From positions 66,419,073 through 66,483,072 of the forward strand of contig CAXKWD010000006.1 in NCBI GenBank assembly GCA_964059195.1: DNA of 64,000 nt, in the 5' to 3' direction. The position numbers were made by a program, and so were the translations under genes. The notes beneath the pieces were generated by a model, which worked only from the letters and a program-made list of their open reading frames with translations, did no database searches and was not told the DNA's origin. Of the stretch, positions 47,991 to 58,688 are shown one piece after another (positions within the stretch are counted from its first letter, which is position 1; every line of letters starts with the position of its first letter). Source of the DNA: Ectobius pallidus (taxonomy: Eukaryota > Arthropoda > Insecta > Blattodea > Ectobiidae).

Positions 47991-48474
47991 ACCTAGTGCA
48001 CGTCAATATCAACATTAATTATTACAATCTTCGAAAAATTTACATGAATACAACACTAGGAGAAAATCTTCCACTAAAATTTCAAAATTTATATTTAGCA
48101 TTCATATTTACGAGATATTTAGGCCAATATATTGTAGCATTTTACCTGATGAAATAAAAAAACTACAACAGAGGTTTTCAAATTCAAACAATTTGTCTTG
48201 TTTGAGTTTTATTCATAAACTGTCAAATGCCTGCATTTTTGCCAAAGATAAATATATAGATAAATATAAATACTATTAAAATGCAATATAATTTTAAAAT
48301 AAAGACAAACCGTGACACAACAGATATATTTCATAATACTTTCACGACTATAGTGTTAAACACAAGGATCTTAAAATACACGATATGACATCGTAGTTGA
48401 AGCGTGTCTAAAAGAAGCTGAATTTTAATATAATAGGCTTTGAGTTTTTCAACGTTCGTAAATATTCAAGCAAT

Positions 48475-48606
48475 GGTTTATAGTCATCGTGGAGAAAGTG
48501 CCCAGGATTCTTACGTCCTGAATATCCATTGACGTTGTCCAGATCTGAACCCGCGACTTTCGGATCCGGCGGAGGGCACGCTACATCTGCACCACTAAAG
48601 CCGACA
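48475..48606 (-). repeat. tRNA-derived SINE head
   Basis: Minus strand: GTCGGCTTTAGTGGTGCAGA (A-box region), then GTCGCGGGTTCAGATCT (B-box-like), then GGACAACGTCAATGG. The 71-codon minus-strand frame over it is spurious. Confidence 0.68.
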
Positions 48607-48837
48607 AAGGTATATATCGGCATTATAAATATATTCCATTATTATAATTGAACGCACATAATATTATATACAGTAAACCTAATTTATTTTCACTGTTAGG
48701 CTTCATATTCCCAATTGGACCCAATGTCATATGTACAGTAGGCCTACGCAAAGCAGTAATTAATAATCACATCTTAGGAGATATATTTTACTTGGATTTG
48801 TTTTAAAAAATCAAATTCAGCACACTTTATCAGTCGC

Positions 48838-49045
48838 TACCGAGCGAGGTAGCCGGGATGGTAACGTCTTAGACTCACATTCGGGAGGTCCCAGGTCCAA
48901 ATCCCGTAACCGGCCAATTTGACATGTGTTTTTTCATGGTTTCTCCAGTCGTAAAGGGAAATGCTGAATTGGATATTTACATACCATGAATCATCCTCAC
49001 CATTTAATCTTGTATCATATGCGTTTAAATTAATATCAGTTGGAA
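48838..49045 (+). repeat. tRNA-derived SINE (plus strand)
   Basis: GAGGTAGCCGGGATGGTAAC (A-box region), GGTCCAAATCCCG (B-box-like), body TTTGACATG, TTTTTCATGG and GGATATTTACATACCATGAA. CACTTTATCAG just before the head and CACTTTATTTTATCAG near 49158 may be remnants of a target duplication, which would extend the element to about 49157. Confidence 0.82.
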
Positions 49046-49939
49046 TTTACTCCATTAAAGTACACCAGTAATTGGATAGACTTCTGCCAACGATGAACAG
49101 GTTTTTTGAAGCCATCACGGAAGAAGTCATCACTGATGACCTACTAACTCCAGCTAGCACTTTATTTTATCAGTTGACCTAATTTTATTTTTTCTCATTT
49201 GCTCTCTTGTTTTGTAACAATCACTTTCTTCTTCACCTTCTCATCCTGTTCTTTCTCGGGATTGTGATTGTAGCCAATAAAAGTATTTCTACTCTTTATT
49301 CACTCGTTTAGTAGTAGGATGTCGTGAAAGAATCTATTTGGTCCTTTATTTTTAAATGAGAGAATGAACGTTGGCAACACGATTAAGCATGTAATCTTTA
49401 TAATGATGTCCATGGTGATAATGATAGGAAGCTGATGAAGCAAATATAGGCGATTGTTACTCTGTAGTGTGTGATGGTGGGGGTGGTGATGATTATGATC
49501 ATGTAAGTGGTGGATTCAGAAAGCGATTCATACAAGGCCCTGGATGGCTGTTAGTCTGTATTGCACATGAGGGATTTCATAATTATTATGGACCCATCTC
49601 TTGTAATTAGTGGTAGGTTACAGCTTGATAATAGACATGCAGCAGGTTGACATCAGATTGAAATACTACGGTCATTGAACTCAAGTTATTGACCATCATA
49701 TCAGCATTTAAATTGCATCTTATCTCATTCCTCTTTGTCCAGTGAAATTGTACAAGAAAATAATGCTAACAAAGTAAAAAGCCTTATATCATTTCAAGTA
49801 GCGGCAGCCTTCAATAATTATTCCCATAGTTCGGATTTTAGGGGGGTTTAAATAATAGAAAATAGGAGTGAAAATGTGCAATGCTAAAATAAGACGAATA
49901 CTAGGAAAAATGTACTGAACAAAGCGCGGGTGGGATGAA

Positions 49940-50112
49940 GGTGATAGATGACGTCCGGGGATCACAGTGCCTAAACGTTCCTGACATCCATCTTACAGGT
50001 GAGGAAAACCTCGGAAAATTCCCTACTTAAGAAGCTTGTCCCGACCGGGAATCGAGCCCGGGTCCGCTGCGTGAGGAAAGCGAATCCATCTCTACGTCAC
50101 AGCGGTTGACAC
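49940..50112 (-). repeat. tRNA-derived SINE (minus strand)
   Basis: Minus strand: AACCGCTGTGACGTAGAGAT (head), GGGCTCGATTCCCGG (good B box), then GGGACAAGCTTCTTAAG and CTCACCTGT. A headless relative lies at 36075-36225. Confidence 0.8.
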
Positions 50113-50119
50113 AACAGAT

Positions 50120-52330
50120 TAAATAGGTAAAATGTAGTTGTTACATCTCCAAACTTTAAGCATGTCTAAGTTTATAATAGTACATTTTTGAGCTTGTATG
50201 TGTTGTGCAGACTTTATTTCATCTCTTGCTGACTGAAAGCAGACATATTCGCTACTCTTCTGTTCATTGCAAGATGAATAGCCTAAGAGTTTATAAAAAG
50301 TTGATACACAAAAAAAAAGAAAGAAAACAAAAAACGATGCACATTGGAACCAAGGAAAATAATTTTATAATACGATACTTTTTATGGGTAACATAATTAT
50401 CCATATTCTAGAATGAAGACATTTTTTAAAGGAGAAGATATATTTCACAAAGAAGAATATAATTTGCGTCCATACCATTTGACTGAATTGAAGTAATGGG
50501 CTCTTAAACAAATCTATAGTATATAGTTATATCCAAAACAATCTACAGTTTATATATTTCTGATGAGAATAGTTAGTGAAACAAGCAACTCTACAAGGAA
50601 CGAATATTGTTTTAGAGGAATATAGCCTAGCTGTCGTAGTTATTATATAAATGAAGAATATTATTTTAAAAGGCAAATCATTTTCGTACATTGTCCGTGG
50701 AGACCACTTTGTAGGCGGTTTTGTTGTTGTTGTTGATCCTTTAAATAAAATACTAGTTTGATATCTGATCTTACCGAAATAACGTGTTAATAAAGAGGAA
50801 CGGTGAAGATTCAGGAAACGATATTTAATTAGTTAATGGCCATCAAGAGACGAAGGAGCTTCTTCAGCGATCTGAAGCGGGGTGAAACAAGTCTATGAGA
50901 GTAGCATAGTAAGGATGTTGGAGGGAGATGAATGCCAGGTTAAGTGTTTGTCATATACCATTACGTTCAACATATTATTTTGGGGGACGAGTTGAAATGC
51001 TGTGAAATGAGTTTTGCGGCTTCTGGTCTCTAGTTCAAGTGGCTCCATACCAGGTTTGAAAAGGCCTGGCTGGTTGCTCGTTTATTCTGTGGACTTTTCA
51101 GAAACTTTTTCATTAGTGTTTTGCAACTCTCCTGTAGGAATGTGGAGCACAAGAGTACTTCAACCATTCCCCAATCAAGCACCACTCATTAACTGCAAAC
51201 AATGTTCTGTGAACTACCGTGAAAAATAAATCCTTCACAATTTTATTATAGAAGCCTATTCTAATTTCAGTTCCCGTATTTTGTGGTCAGATGTTTTAAT
51301 AGAACTGTGAATTAAGTGTACTGAAATTCATGTTTTATCCGTAATACCCATTCAATTCTATTATTAATAAAAAATACCGATTTGTGTAGTTAAGCTATGA
51401 TTTATTTGAAAAAAAATGAGTGTTTAAAAACGTTTTATTGCATCTTTCTTCAACATTTTGTCTTTAGGCGTATTATCACTTTCTTCTTAACTTTCACTTT
51501 CTTCCGAACCCTTTTCTTATATGTTTTCATTAAAATATTTTTTCTGCAATATAGTTTTCCAATTCATTTCCCGTTCCATGGTGGGAAGTCGAATTTCCAG
51601 TATCCAGTGCTGCCAACCTAACTAACCGCATTACCGCACTACTTACCGAACAGGTCCGTAATTATATCAAACCCAAATTCAGTCCAGGAATTTCGAATCA
51701 TGTGAGTAGTTGCGCCTGCTGAATTTTTAGTAGCAAATGAAAATAAAAACGTGTACAATGACCATTAACATATGATCGATCGCTACCAAACACTGTGATC
51801 ATGCATGAGATCAAGAAGGCATTGCACCAAGACAAAACAGTAAAGTTATAAAACAGATGTTTGTATTTCATTATTATTTCACGTAAGTTTTTCAGGCTTT
51901 TTTTCACTTATCGTATAAAAAAAAAACATTCAACACGTGTATTAAGTGTGAAACAGAGTCATGGAAATAAAAAAAAATTAACTCTACTTCGTCTCGTTTC
52001 TCTAGCTTTCCTCTAAGTAGCTAAGTGATTTTACATGTTACGTTTTACGTTTTAAGCAGTCAAACATAGTCTACTCTAATATTTATCTCGAACAATGGCG
52101 ATGGTTTATGCACTGTCATTTGTCCATGCATAGCAACCACTTTGGGCTTAGGCCTATACATTACTTTGTGTAATTTTAAGGGCCTTGAATAAGTGCAAAA
52201 ATGTTGTTTTTCTCAAAATGAAATGTAGACAGTGCTTTTCCTCGTGTTTTGAAGGTTAAGTGTGCAAAATTTCATCGCGATTGGAATAAAATTGTATATT
52301 TCTATGAAAGACAAACAGTCCCACAACTCT
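50120..52330. other. No recognisable gene
   Basis: AT-rich. Small frames at 51014-51229 and 51397-51621 have no recognisable domain. A slightly GC-richer patch at 51010-51190 shows no splice-site pair. Confidence 0.5.
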
Positions 52331-52343
52331 ACGTTATACACAT

Positions 52344-53643
52344 CAGTGGCGGCTATTCAGGGGAAGTAGGTGAAGTAGCACTTCACCAGTATTTTTCCTT
52401 TACAATACGTATTTTTAAAGTTTATTTTCCATATCACGAACGTTGGTTTTTACTATAAATGTATCTGTATTTTTGAATTGCCCGCCACGCCACCACCTGG
52501 TGTCAAAGCTAGGAGACACTGAGATCCTGCAAGTGATTCAAATCAGCCGTGGTGAAACGGAACTGGTTTGCCATTCCCTCGGCTGCATGGGTAGTCTGAT
52601 CCACTAAAATTGGCTAAGGATCCACTAAGGATGGCAAGCAGTAGTTTTTTCGCTTATCCCACGTCCCCAAACCGACGCGAACAGACTACCCACGAAGCCG
52701 TCCCTCTTGTTCAGGCATTTTCTTCGCCAGTACCTCACACTGTGAGCTCGGAGAAACAGGTGGGCACGTTTGCACTTGAATACAGGGTTCATAAAGCACA
52801 TATATTATCCATCACAGCCTTGATGTTAATGCGTTGAACACTACAAATATAATTACACTGTAACCGTTCTTCTAATCCCAATCCATTTGCCAGTTTATAC
52901 TCCGAAGAGAACGTGGATCATGGCGTTTCATTCCTACAATGCATATTTTTTCATAGGTAATCATGGAACATATTAATCACTGTATATTAATGCCTTGAAG
53001 AATCCAGTAACGAGCTGAAGTTTATCAGATAAAATTGCATCTTTCCGATCCTCGCAATATATTAACTTATAAGATAAACAACAGTCATTGGTCGATTGCT
53101 ACAGATTATTAGTCAATACCAACTCCGCATCGCATGAATGGAATATTCTGAATAATCTGATTAGGAGAATAATAATTACGATAAACATAGATAGATTCGC
53201 GGCGGAGAAGCAGGATCGAATTTATCTCACGAAACTCATAATCAGGAGTGGGATTTATTAAGAGTATTCCACGAATAAAATGTATCAGATTTTATAAGTA
53301 ATAACTACATTCTTACCCGCATTGTTTAAAATCAAATCATCATTGTGCCAGCTGTCATATCACGACGTAGGCCTACTAAATGAAGAATAAAAAATGTTGC
53401 CCGATACTAACTAACCTGACAAGTAGCCTATCTTGTTTAGCGAATGTTTCATTTCAGAAAGAACTTCTACTGCAACTAGAAGAAAAGCAGCCATTCTGTG
53501 ATGATATCACCGACAAGTTTGCAGCCTTAAAGGGCTAGCGAAGGATTGTTTTGGTTTACAAGACATAGGTGAATTCCGTTATTAACATAAGCATGTGGCA
53601 TTTTTCTCTCTTCACCTAATTGTCCGGTCACGAGCCGCCACTG
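52344..53643. mobile_element. hAT element with perfect target duplication (1300 bp)
   Basis: Starts CAGTGGCGGCT and ends AGCCGCCACTG with ATACACAT on both sides (52336-52343, 53644-53651). Subterminal words GGTGAAGTAGCACTTCACC (left; a hairpin) and CTCTTCACCTAATTG (right) are related. The interior is non-coding. A GC-richer part at 52490-52760 has its own weak inverted words (GGGTAGTCTG and CAGACTACCC) and may be a further insertion. The frame 52610-52837 is not recognisable. Confidence 0.96.
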
Positions 53644-53654
53644 ATACACATAGA

Positions 53655-54235
53655 TAGATTACGTCAAACTATTCGAAGGAGTTGCTTTATTTTGAGTTTT
53701 GGAGATTTATAAAAAAAATAACTTAGCTGGCTGCGAACGAAAAAATATTAGCATATAACATCACAGGACGATATGAAGTGTAAGATTCAACTTGGATCTG
53801 TTATTAGAAGCATAGATTTTGTGTTAAAATAAAGAATTTTACATTCATTAATTTATTATTAAATTTTTGTTACAGGTGAGTAAAGACAGATGGGACCGGT
53901 GAGGGCAAGAGTAAATGGAAGGGAAGTCTACCATTGCATTGCGTTACACCGCACGAAGAGCGCGTGCGTGCTCAAACTTTTTTCTAGCTAGTCAACTCTG
54001 TACCATGTTTCATGCAGCTGGATTACTTTGTTTTACATGGAATCAGTAGTAAGTGCATTAAAAGATATTCTGTGAAATTAATTTGAGATTTTACCAGTGA
54101 CGAAAACCATTAAAACTTTGAATGATTATGATGATTAACGCCGTAAACCATAACAAAATTAGTACCCAATACATTTTTGAAATCTGTTACCGGTGTCCTA
54201 CTGTTAGAATATGTGTACTAATAGAAATGAAAACG
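53655..54235. other. No recognisable gene
   Basis: AT-rich, with a small GC-richer patch at about 53880-53990 containing GGTGAGTAAAG. No exon could be argued for. Confidence 0.45.
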
Positions 54236-54244
54236 AATGACTAA

Positions 54245-54755
54245 GGGTAGGCGCAAGACGGGACCGGGATGGTCGCATGCCGCAGGCCGCATAAAGAATG
54301 AAGTCATGTCTTCTTACGAGGGTGAACAAGACGCAGCTTGGATGGTCTCTTGCCAGCTATCTGGTCAGGCCGCAGTTTGTTGGTGGAATGCTAGCCCTCT
54401 TTTTTCATGCGACCAGCCGCTAGCGTGTAGTCTAGATTCTGGCGTTGTACTTACGCAATCGCTACACAAACAAAGGACTGTTTACAAGGTATATCCTCTG
54501 TAATCAGCTCAGACCACCAAAATAAATATTGTTACTACTCAATGAAGGGATTGTAGAGATGACTCATGGCTACAGTCACTGAAATGTATGGTTTATATTC
54601 AGTATTTTTGTATAATTTAGCCTATAGTAAATAATAATTTTATATTATGTTAATTTTCGTGTTGCGGAGTTACGTGTGTTCGTGTTATTGTCATCTTTTG
54701 CTCTGAAGACTGAATACAGCGATCACACCAACCCAAGAAAACAATAATAATAATA

Positions 54756-54791
<36 letters not shown>

Positions 54792-55499
54792 ATGTTTCTA
54801 TCCATACATTGGTTCCCCATCTCAAACCGTTTAAAAAATGTATATTCCCTGCCAAAAATCTACTTTTTTTTGCCGAAAAAGTTTTTACGCCACTTTTTCG
54901 GCGAACTTTGTATCTTAGCACTTAAAGTATTGGGTTTACAACGAAAACTTTTAGAAGAAAAGCTGTAGAGCATTAAATTTACTATAAAATACACATTCAA
55001 TTTAGTAACTCTGTGAAACAGTGAAATACTCTTGTGGCATATTTTACATGTAACTAATTTTGATGAAGCTTCCTGTAATGAGTTTAAATTCATAAACTCA
55101 TTCTCATTGTCTTCTGTGTCTTCAAAACCTTATGAATGAGAATATAATAACAAAGAAATGAAAATAAAAAATAGATAATTCAGAAACTTAATCCATAACA
55201 TGCGACCTGTCAGTTAGCGACCAAGCTGCGTCTTGTGCATACACACTTCATAATATGTTACAAGAATATTTCACTGTTTCACAGAGTTACTATATTGAAT
55301 GTGTATTTTATAGTAAATTTAGTGCTTCACAACTTTTGTTCTAAGAGATTTTTGTTGTAAACCCAATACTTTAGGTGCTAGGACACAAAGTTCGCCGAAA
55401 AAGTGGGGTAAAAAACCTTTTTTGGCCAAAAAATAGTTTTTGTGGCAGGGAATATTTTTTTAATAGGTTTGAGATGGAGAACCAATGTATGGATAGAAA

Positions 55500-55551
<52 letters not shown>

Positions 55552-56100
55552 ATTATTATTATTAATATTATTTTTTTATTTTTATTATTATTATTATTGT
55601 TGTTGTTTTCATGAGTTGGTGCGACCATTGTATTCAATCTTCAGAGCACAAGAAGACAATGAAACGAACACGAACGCAACACGAAAATTAACAAAATATA
55701 AAATTATTAGGTTACTATAAATTATGCAAAAATACTGAATATATACCATACAAGTCAGTAACTGTAGCCATGACTGATCTCTAAAACCCCTTCATTGAGT
55801 AGTAACAATATTTATTTTTGTGGTCTGAGCTGATTACAGGGAATGTCTCTTATAAACAGTCCTTTGTTTGTGTAGCGATTGCGTAAGTATACAAGTGCAA
55901 CGCCTGAATCTAGACTACACGCTAGCGGCCGGTCGCGTGAAAAAAGAAGGCTAGCATTCTACCAGCAAACTGCGGCCTGACCACATGGCTGGCAAGAGAC
56001 CATCCAAGCGGCGTCTTGTCCATTCTCATAAGAAGACATGACTTCATTCTTCATGCGGCCTGCGGCATACGACCATCCCGGTTCCGTCTTGCGCGTACCC
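54245..56100. mobile_element. 1.86-kb palindromic element, Harbinger-like ends
   Basis: The left end GGGTAGGCGCAAGACGGGAC and the inverse right end (GTCTTGCGCGTACCC) are flanked by TAA on both sides (54242-54244, 56101-56103). A 3-bp TAA duplication suits the PIF/Harbinger superfamily (TWA). Arms of about 800 bp run to about 55045 on the left and from about 55257 on the right, around a loop of about 210 bases. Outer arms are GC-rich (GCAGGCCGCA, GGCCGCAGTTTG), inner parts AT-rich with TTATTA microsatellites in both (54752-54792, 55500-55600). No transposase frame is seen. Confidence 0.92.
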
Positions 56101-56109
56101 TAAGACTCG

Positions 56110-57600
56110 GCTCACTTTACTCAGGCGGGACCTTCTCCTACTCGTTGGACTAGTGCTGGGTCCGATCTTATCAGGAAGCGGTTCATCAGAGTTTGTTGTA
56201 TTATAGGCTTTTATCTAATTTTTTGTACATGGCGGATAGTCGTTTTTTTTTGTTTTGCTGCTATAGTAGGCATTGAACATGACTTCAGTTGTTGTTTCCT
56301 TTATCCCATCTTATCTGGTCAGCTTCAATATTAAGCTTCCAACTTCACTTTTCCGTTGGTTTATGGGCCTCGCATTTCGCGACGGAAGCTTCAGAATTAA
56401 CCCTTAAGTATTCAGCTATTACAATAATACAATAATATAAATAATTATTTAACAATATTTCAATTAATCTTGAAACTTCTCGTTGTTTTCGTGTAATTGT
56501 ACAGCAAGGCGTACAAATCTTCCTGCTATCAAGAAATTTAAATGTATTATGTATTTGTTATTCTCTTATGTAAAAATTGTGGCCAGTCCGATTTCGTGTG
56601 GAAACTGTAATGTACTTATTTAATTCGCTTTTATTATATGTGTTTAGATCAGAAATATATTTTTAAGTTTGCCCACGTCTTCTATAAACATCCAATTAGT
56701 ATAATCCAAGTATAATTGCCGTGATCCTTTACTTTATACTTTATACTTTAAAATTTAGGCCTTATTATATTTATTATATTTATAAATATTACATATTTAT
56801 AATAATTATGTACTGTATAGGCATAGAAAATACTATTTAGGGTTGCCAATAAATTGTTCCCATCTCGAAAATCAAGAAGTGAAAATTTCATATTTTCAAA
56901 CTACTGTCAGCATAGTATGACGGATCTTGCTATTCTTCGGGACTTTTTCAAAGACTCTGACGAATCCGCATATGGAAATATCTGAACACATCTTGAATAA
57001 TGTACGAAACAGAAGTTTATAATCTTCCCAGATTTAAAGCTTAATGAAACCAATAAAAATGCAAATTTTGGATAGAAGAACTATGTATAAGTACTTTTCA
57101 AATTTTTCATTCCGACTGTAAAATAAAACTACTGAATGCTTATATAATGCCATGATCTCCAAATTTTGAAAGTAAAGTAGGCCTAACCCAGTGAAAGTAA
57201 AACTTTTTTATCACAAAGTTCATTGTAGTGCTCAATTATTTCAGTGATTTATTTTGAAAGCACGTGTAGTATTTGTAACCAAACGATTTAAACTTTCTTT
57301 CAAAGTTTGTTACTTTTTTCGGTTAATTTACTTTAAAATTTCCTTATTAAAGTTCTGGAAATTTAGCATAAAATTTACCAATCTGTTAAGTGGAATGAAT
57401 TCAATTTAAAGAAAACTTGTCAGTTTTTGAAACAGATCCCTTCTTTATGAAGAGGCTTCGCATATCTTTGTCGATAGAGCTGTTATATTTCGCTTTCTTG
57501 ACAAGTGGAAACCCTACACGTTTATTTTATTTTAATGTTGTAGTAGCACTACACATAAAAGTTGCTATTACGAGAGACACCTGTACTCCAACATCAACAT
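56110..57600. other. No recognisable gene
   Basis: AT-rich; nothing supported. Confidence 0.5.
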
Positions 57601-57718
57601 TAATTGACTGAAGGAAGTTCGTTCATTGGTTGCTAGATGGCCGAGAAAAGCGCTTACGTGCACAGTGGCTAAATTGAAAACTCCTAGAGTATTTTCGACT
57701 TCCCGCTTGAATTTGCAA

Positions 57719-57940
57719 CTAGTTCCAAGGTTCCCTACTAGATTGCAGTGCATCTGTCTCGGCTCGATATTTCATTCTCGATGAAACAACGAAGTGACCT
57801 TGTTCGACCTTGCTTGCTTTCGATATGTGACCTCTCCCACCATGAGCTGCATTGAGCGGATCAATAACAGCTAGTATGAAGGTATACCACAAGATGGCTG
57901 CAACTGTTCCGTAATCCATTCGTGACCTAGCTTTGTTCAT
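57719..57940 (-). CDS. Candidate coding exon with signal-peptide-like N-terminus
   Basis: The frame runs minus strand from ATG at 57940 to TAG at 57719, 73 codons, in DNA visibly richer in GC than its surroundings. The first residues MNKARSRMDYG are followed by the hydrophobic run TVAAILWYTFILAVI and then small and polar residues (DPLNAAHGG), the layout of a secretory signal peptide; cleavage after NAA is plausible. The remaining 35-40 residues are charged (SKVEQG, RMKYRAET) with no cysteines or domain that I recognise. The ATG has G at -3; a second in-frame ATG follows at residue 8. It could be a whole short secreted peptide or a first exon, but GT sites inside it are poor donors (GTCACA, GTCGAA). 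No neighbour gene supports it. Confidence 0.35.
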   Translation of the reverse strand: MNKARSRMDYGTVAAILWYTFILAVIDPLNAAHGGRGHISKASKVEQGHFVVSSRMKYRAETDALQSSREPWN

Positions 57941-58151
57941 GACCTAATTTCAACAGCTGCTTTTTGCTCCCTTCAACTGTGATGCTTTTTCTCTTTTCTG
58001 AGCCTGAAAACTTGTCTTACTGACAAAATGCTTGAAACAGACAGAATTTCTTTGCGTTGAGGAACCCTTAACAAATGTGTATTTGTAAGCGGATTGTTTT
58101 GTAAAATCTTAATTGAAATGAAATGTTCCTAAACATCCTAGATATGTATAA

Positions 58152-58455
58152 GCTTTCATGAACCACAGATTATTGCCTCTGTTGGACATTACATGAGAAT
58201 ATTATAGGAGAGTGTGCCTCACAGTACTGCGTATGGCATAACTCGTCTGTCTGTGAGGTAGACCATTAGAGCAATCAGTCATAGGAGAGAGGTTCCATCT
58301 AGCGCTGTGAATTGAACTCCGGCTTAGCTCAGTTGGTAGAGCATTGCCACGAATAGCCAAAGGTCCTGGGTTCAAGTCCCAGTGTCGGAGGAATTTTTCT
58401 TCTATAATATTCTCATGTAATGTCCAACAGAGGCAATAATCTGTGGTTCATGAAA

Positions 58456-58457
<2 letters not shown>
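58152..58457. repeat. Perfect 56-bp palindrome arms around a tRNA-like repeat
   Basis: 58152-58207 (GCTTTCATGAACCACAGATT onward) is the exact reverse complement of 58402-58457. The loop of about 194 bases carries the tRNA-like unit, which recurs at 58516-58688. A (TA)n run (58458-58488) follows directly. Confidence 0.95.
58317..58390 (+). pseudogene. tRNA-like sequence, copy 1 (pseudogene or SINE head)
   Basis: The D arm (GCTCAGTTGGTAGAGC) and T arm (CTGGGTTCAAGTCCCAG) are perfect. CTCCGGC can pair with GTCGGAG to form an acceptor stem, with one extra base before the 3' strand. The anticodon arm (TTGCCACGAATAGCCAA) does not form five pairs, and no T stands where position 33 should be. A functional tRNA is therefore unlikely; it looks like the head of a tRNA-derived repeat. 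Promoter A and B boxes are intact. Confidence 0.8.
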
Positions 58458-58492
<35 letters not shown>

Positions 58493-58515
58493 CCGGTCAC
58501 AAAGATCATTAATTA

Positions 58516-58688
58516 GTGTGCCTCACAGTTCTGCATATGACATATCTTGTTTGTCTGTGAGGTAGACCATTTGGGAATCAGTCATAGGAGAGAGGTTCCA
58601 TCTGGCGCTGTGAATTGAACTCCGGCTTAGCTCAGTTGGTAGAGCATTGCTTGGCGCGAATAGCCAAAGGTCCTGGGTTCAAGTCCCA
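58516..58688 (+). repeat. tRNA-like repeat unit, copy 2, left part
   Basis: Collinear with 58211-58368 (GTGTGCCTCACAG, GAGAGAGGTTCCATCT, then the tRNA-like head from 58620). Here the anticodon region reads TTGCTTGGCGCGAATAGCCAA: a good 5-bp stem TTGGC/GCCAA with loop GCGAATA, preceded by four extra bases. It is cut after TTCAAGTCCCA by the element at 58689 and resumes at 61154. Confidence 0.92.

Noticed and set aside
55371..55720. Poly-Ile/Leu/Asn open frames
   Set aside because: Translations of a TTA/ATT microsatellite inside the palindromic element.
58317..58390. Functional tRNA gene
   Set aside because: The anticodon stem is broken, position 33 is not T, there is an extra base at the acceptor, and it lies in a repeated unit.
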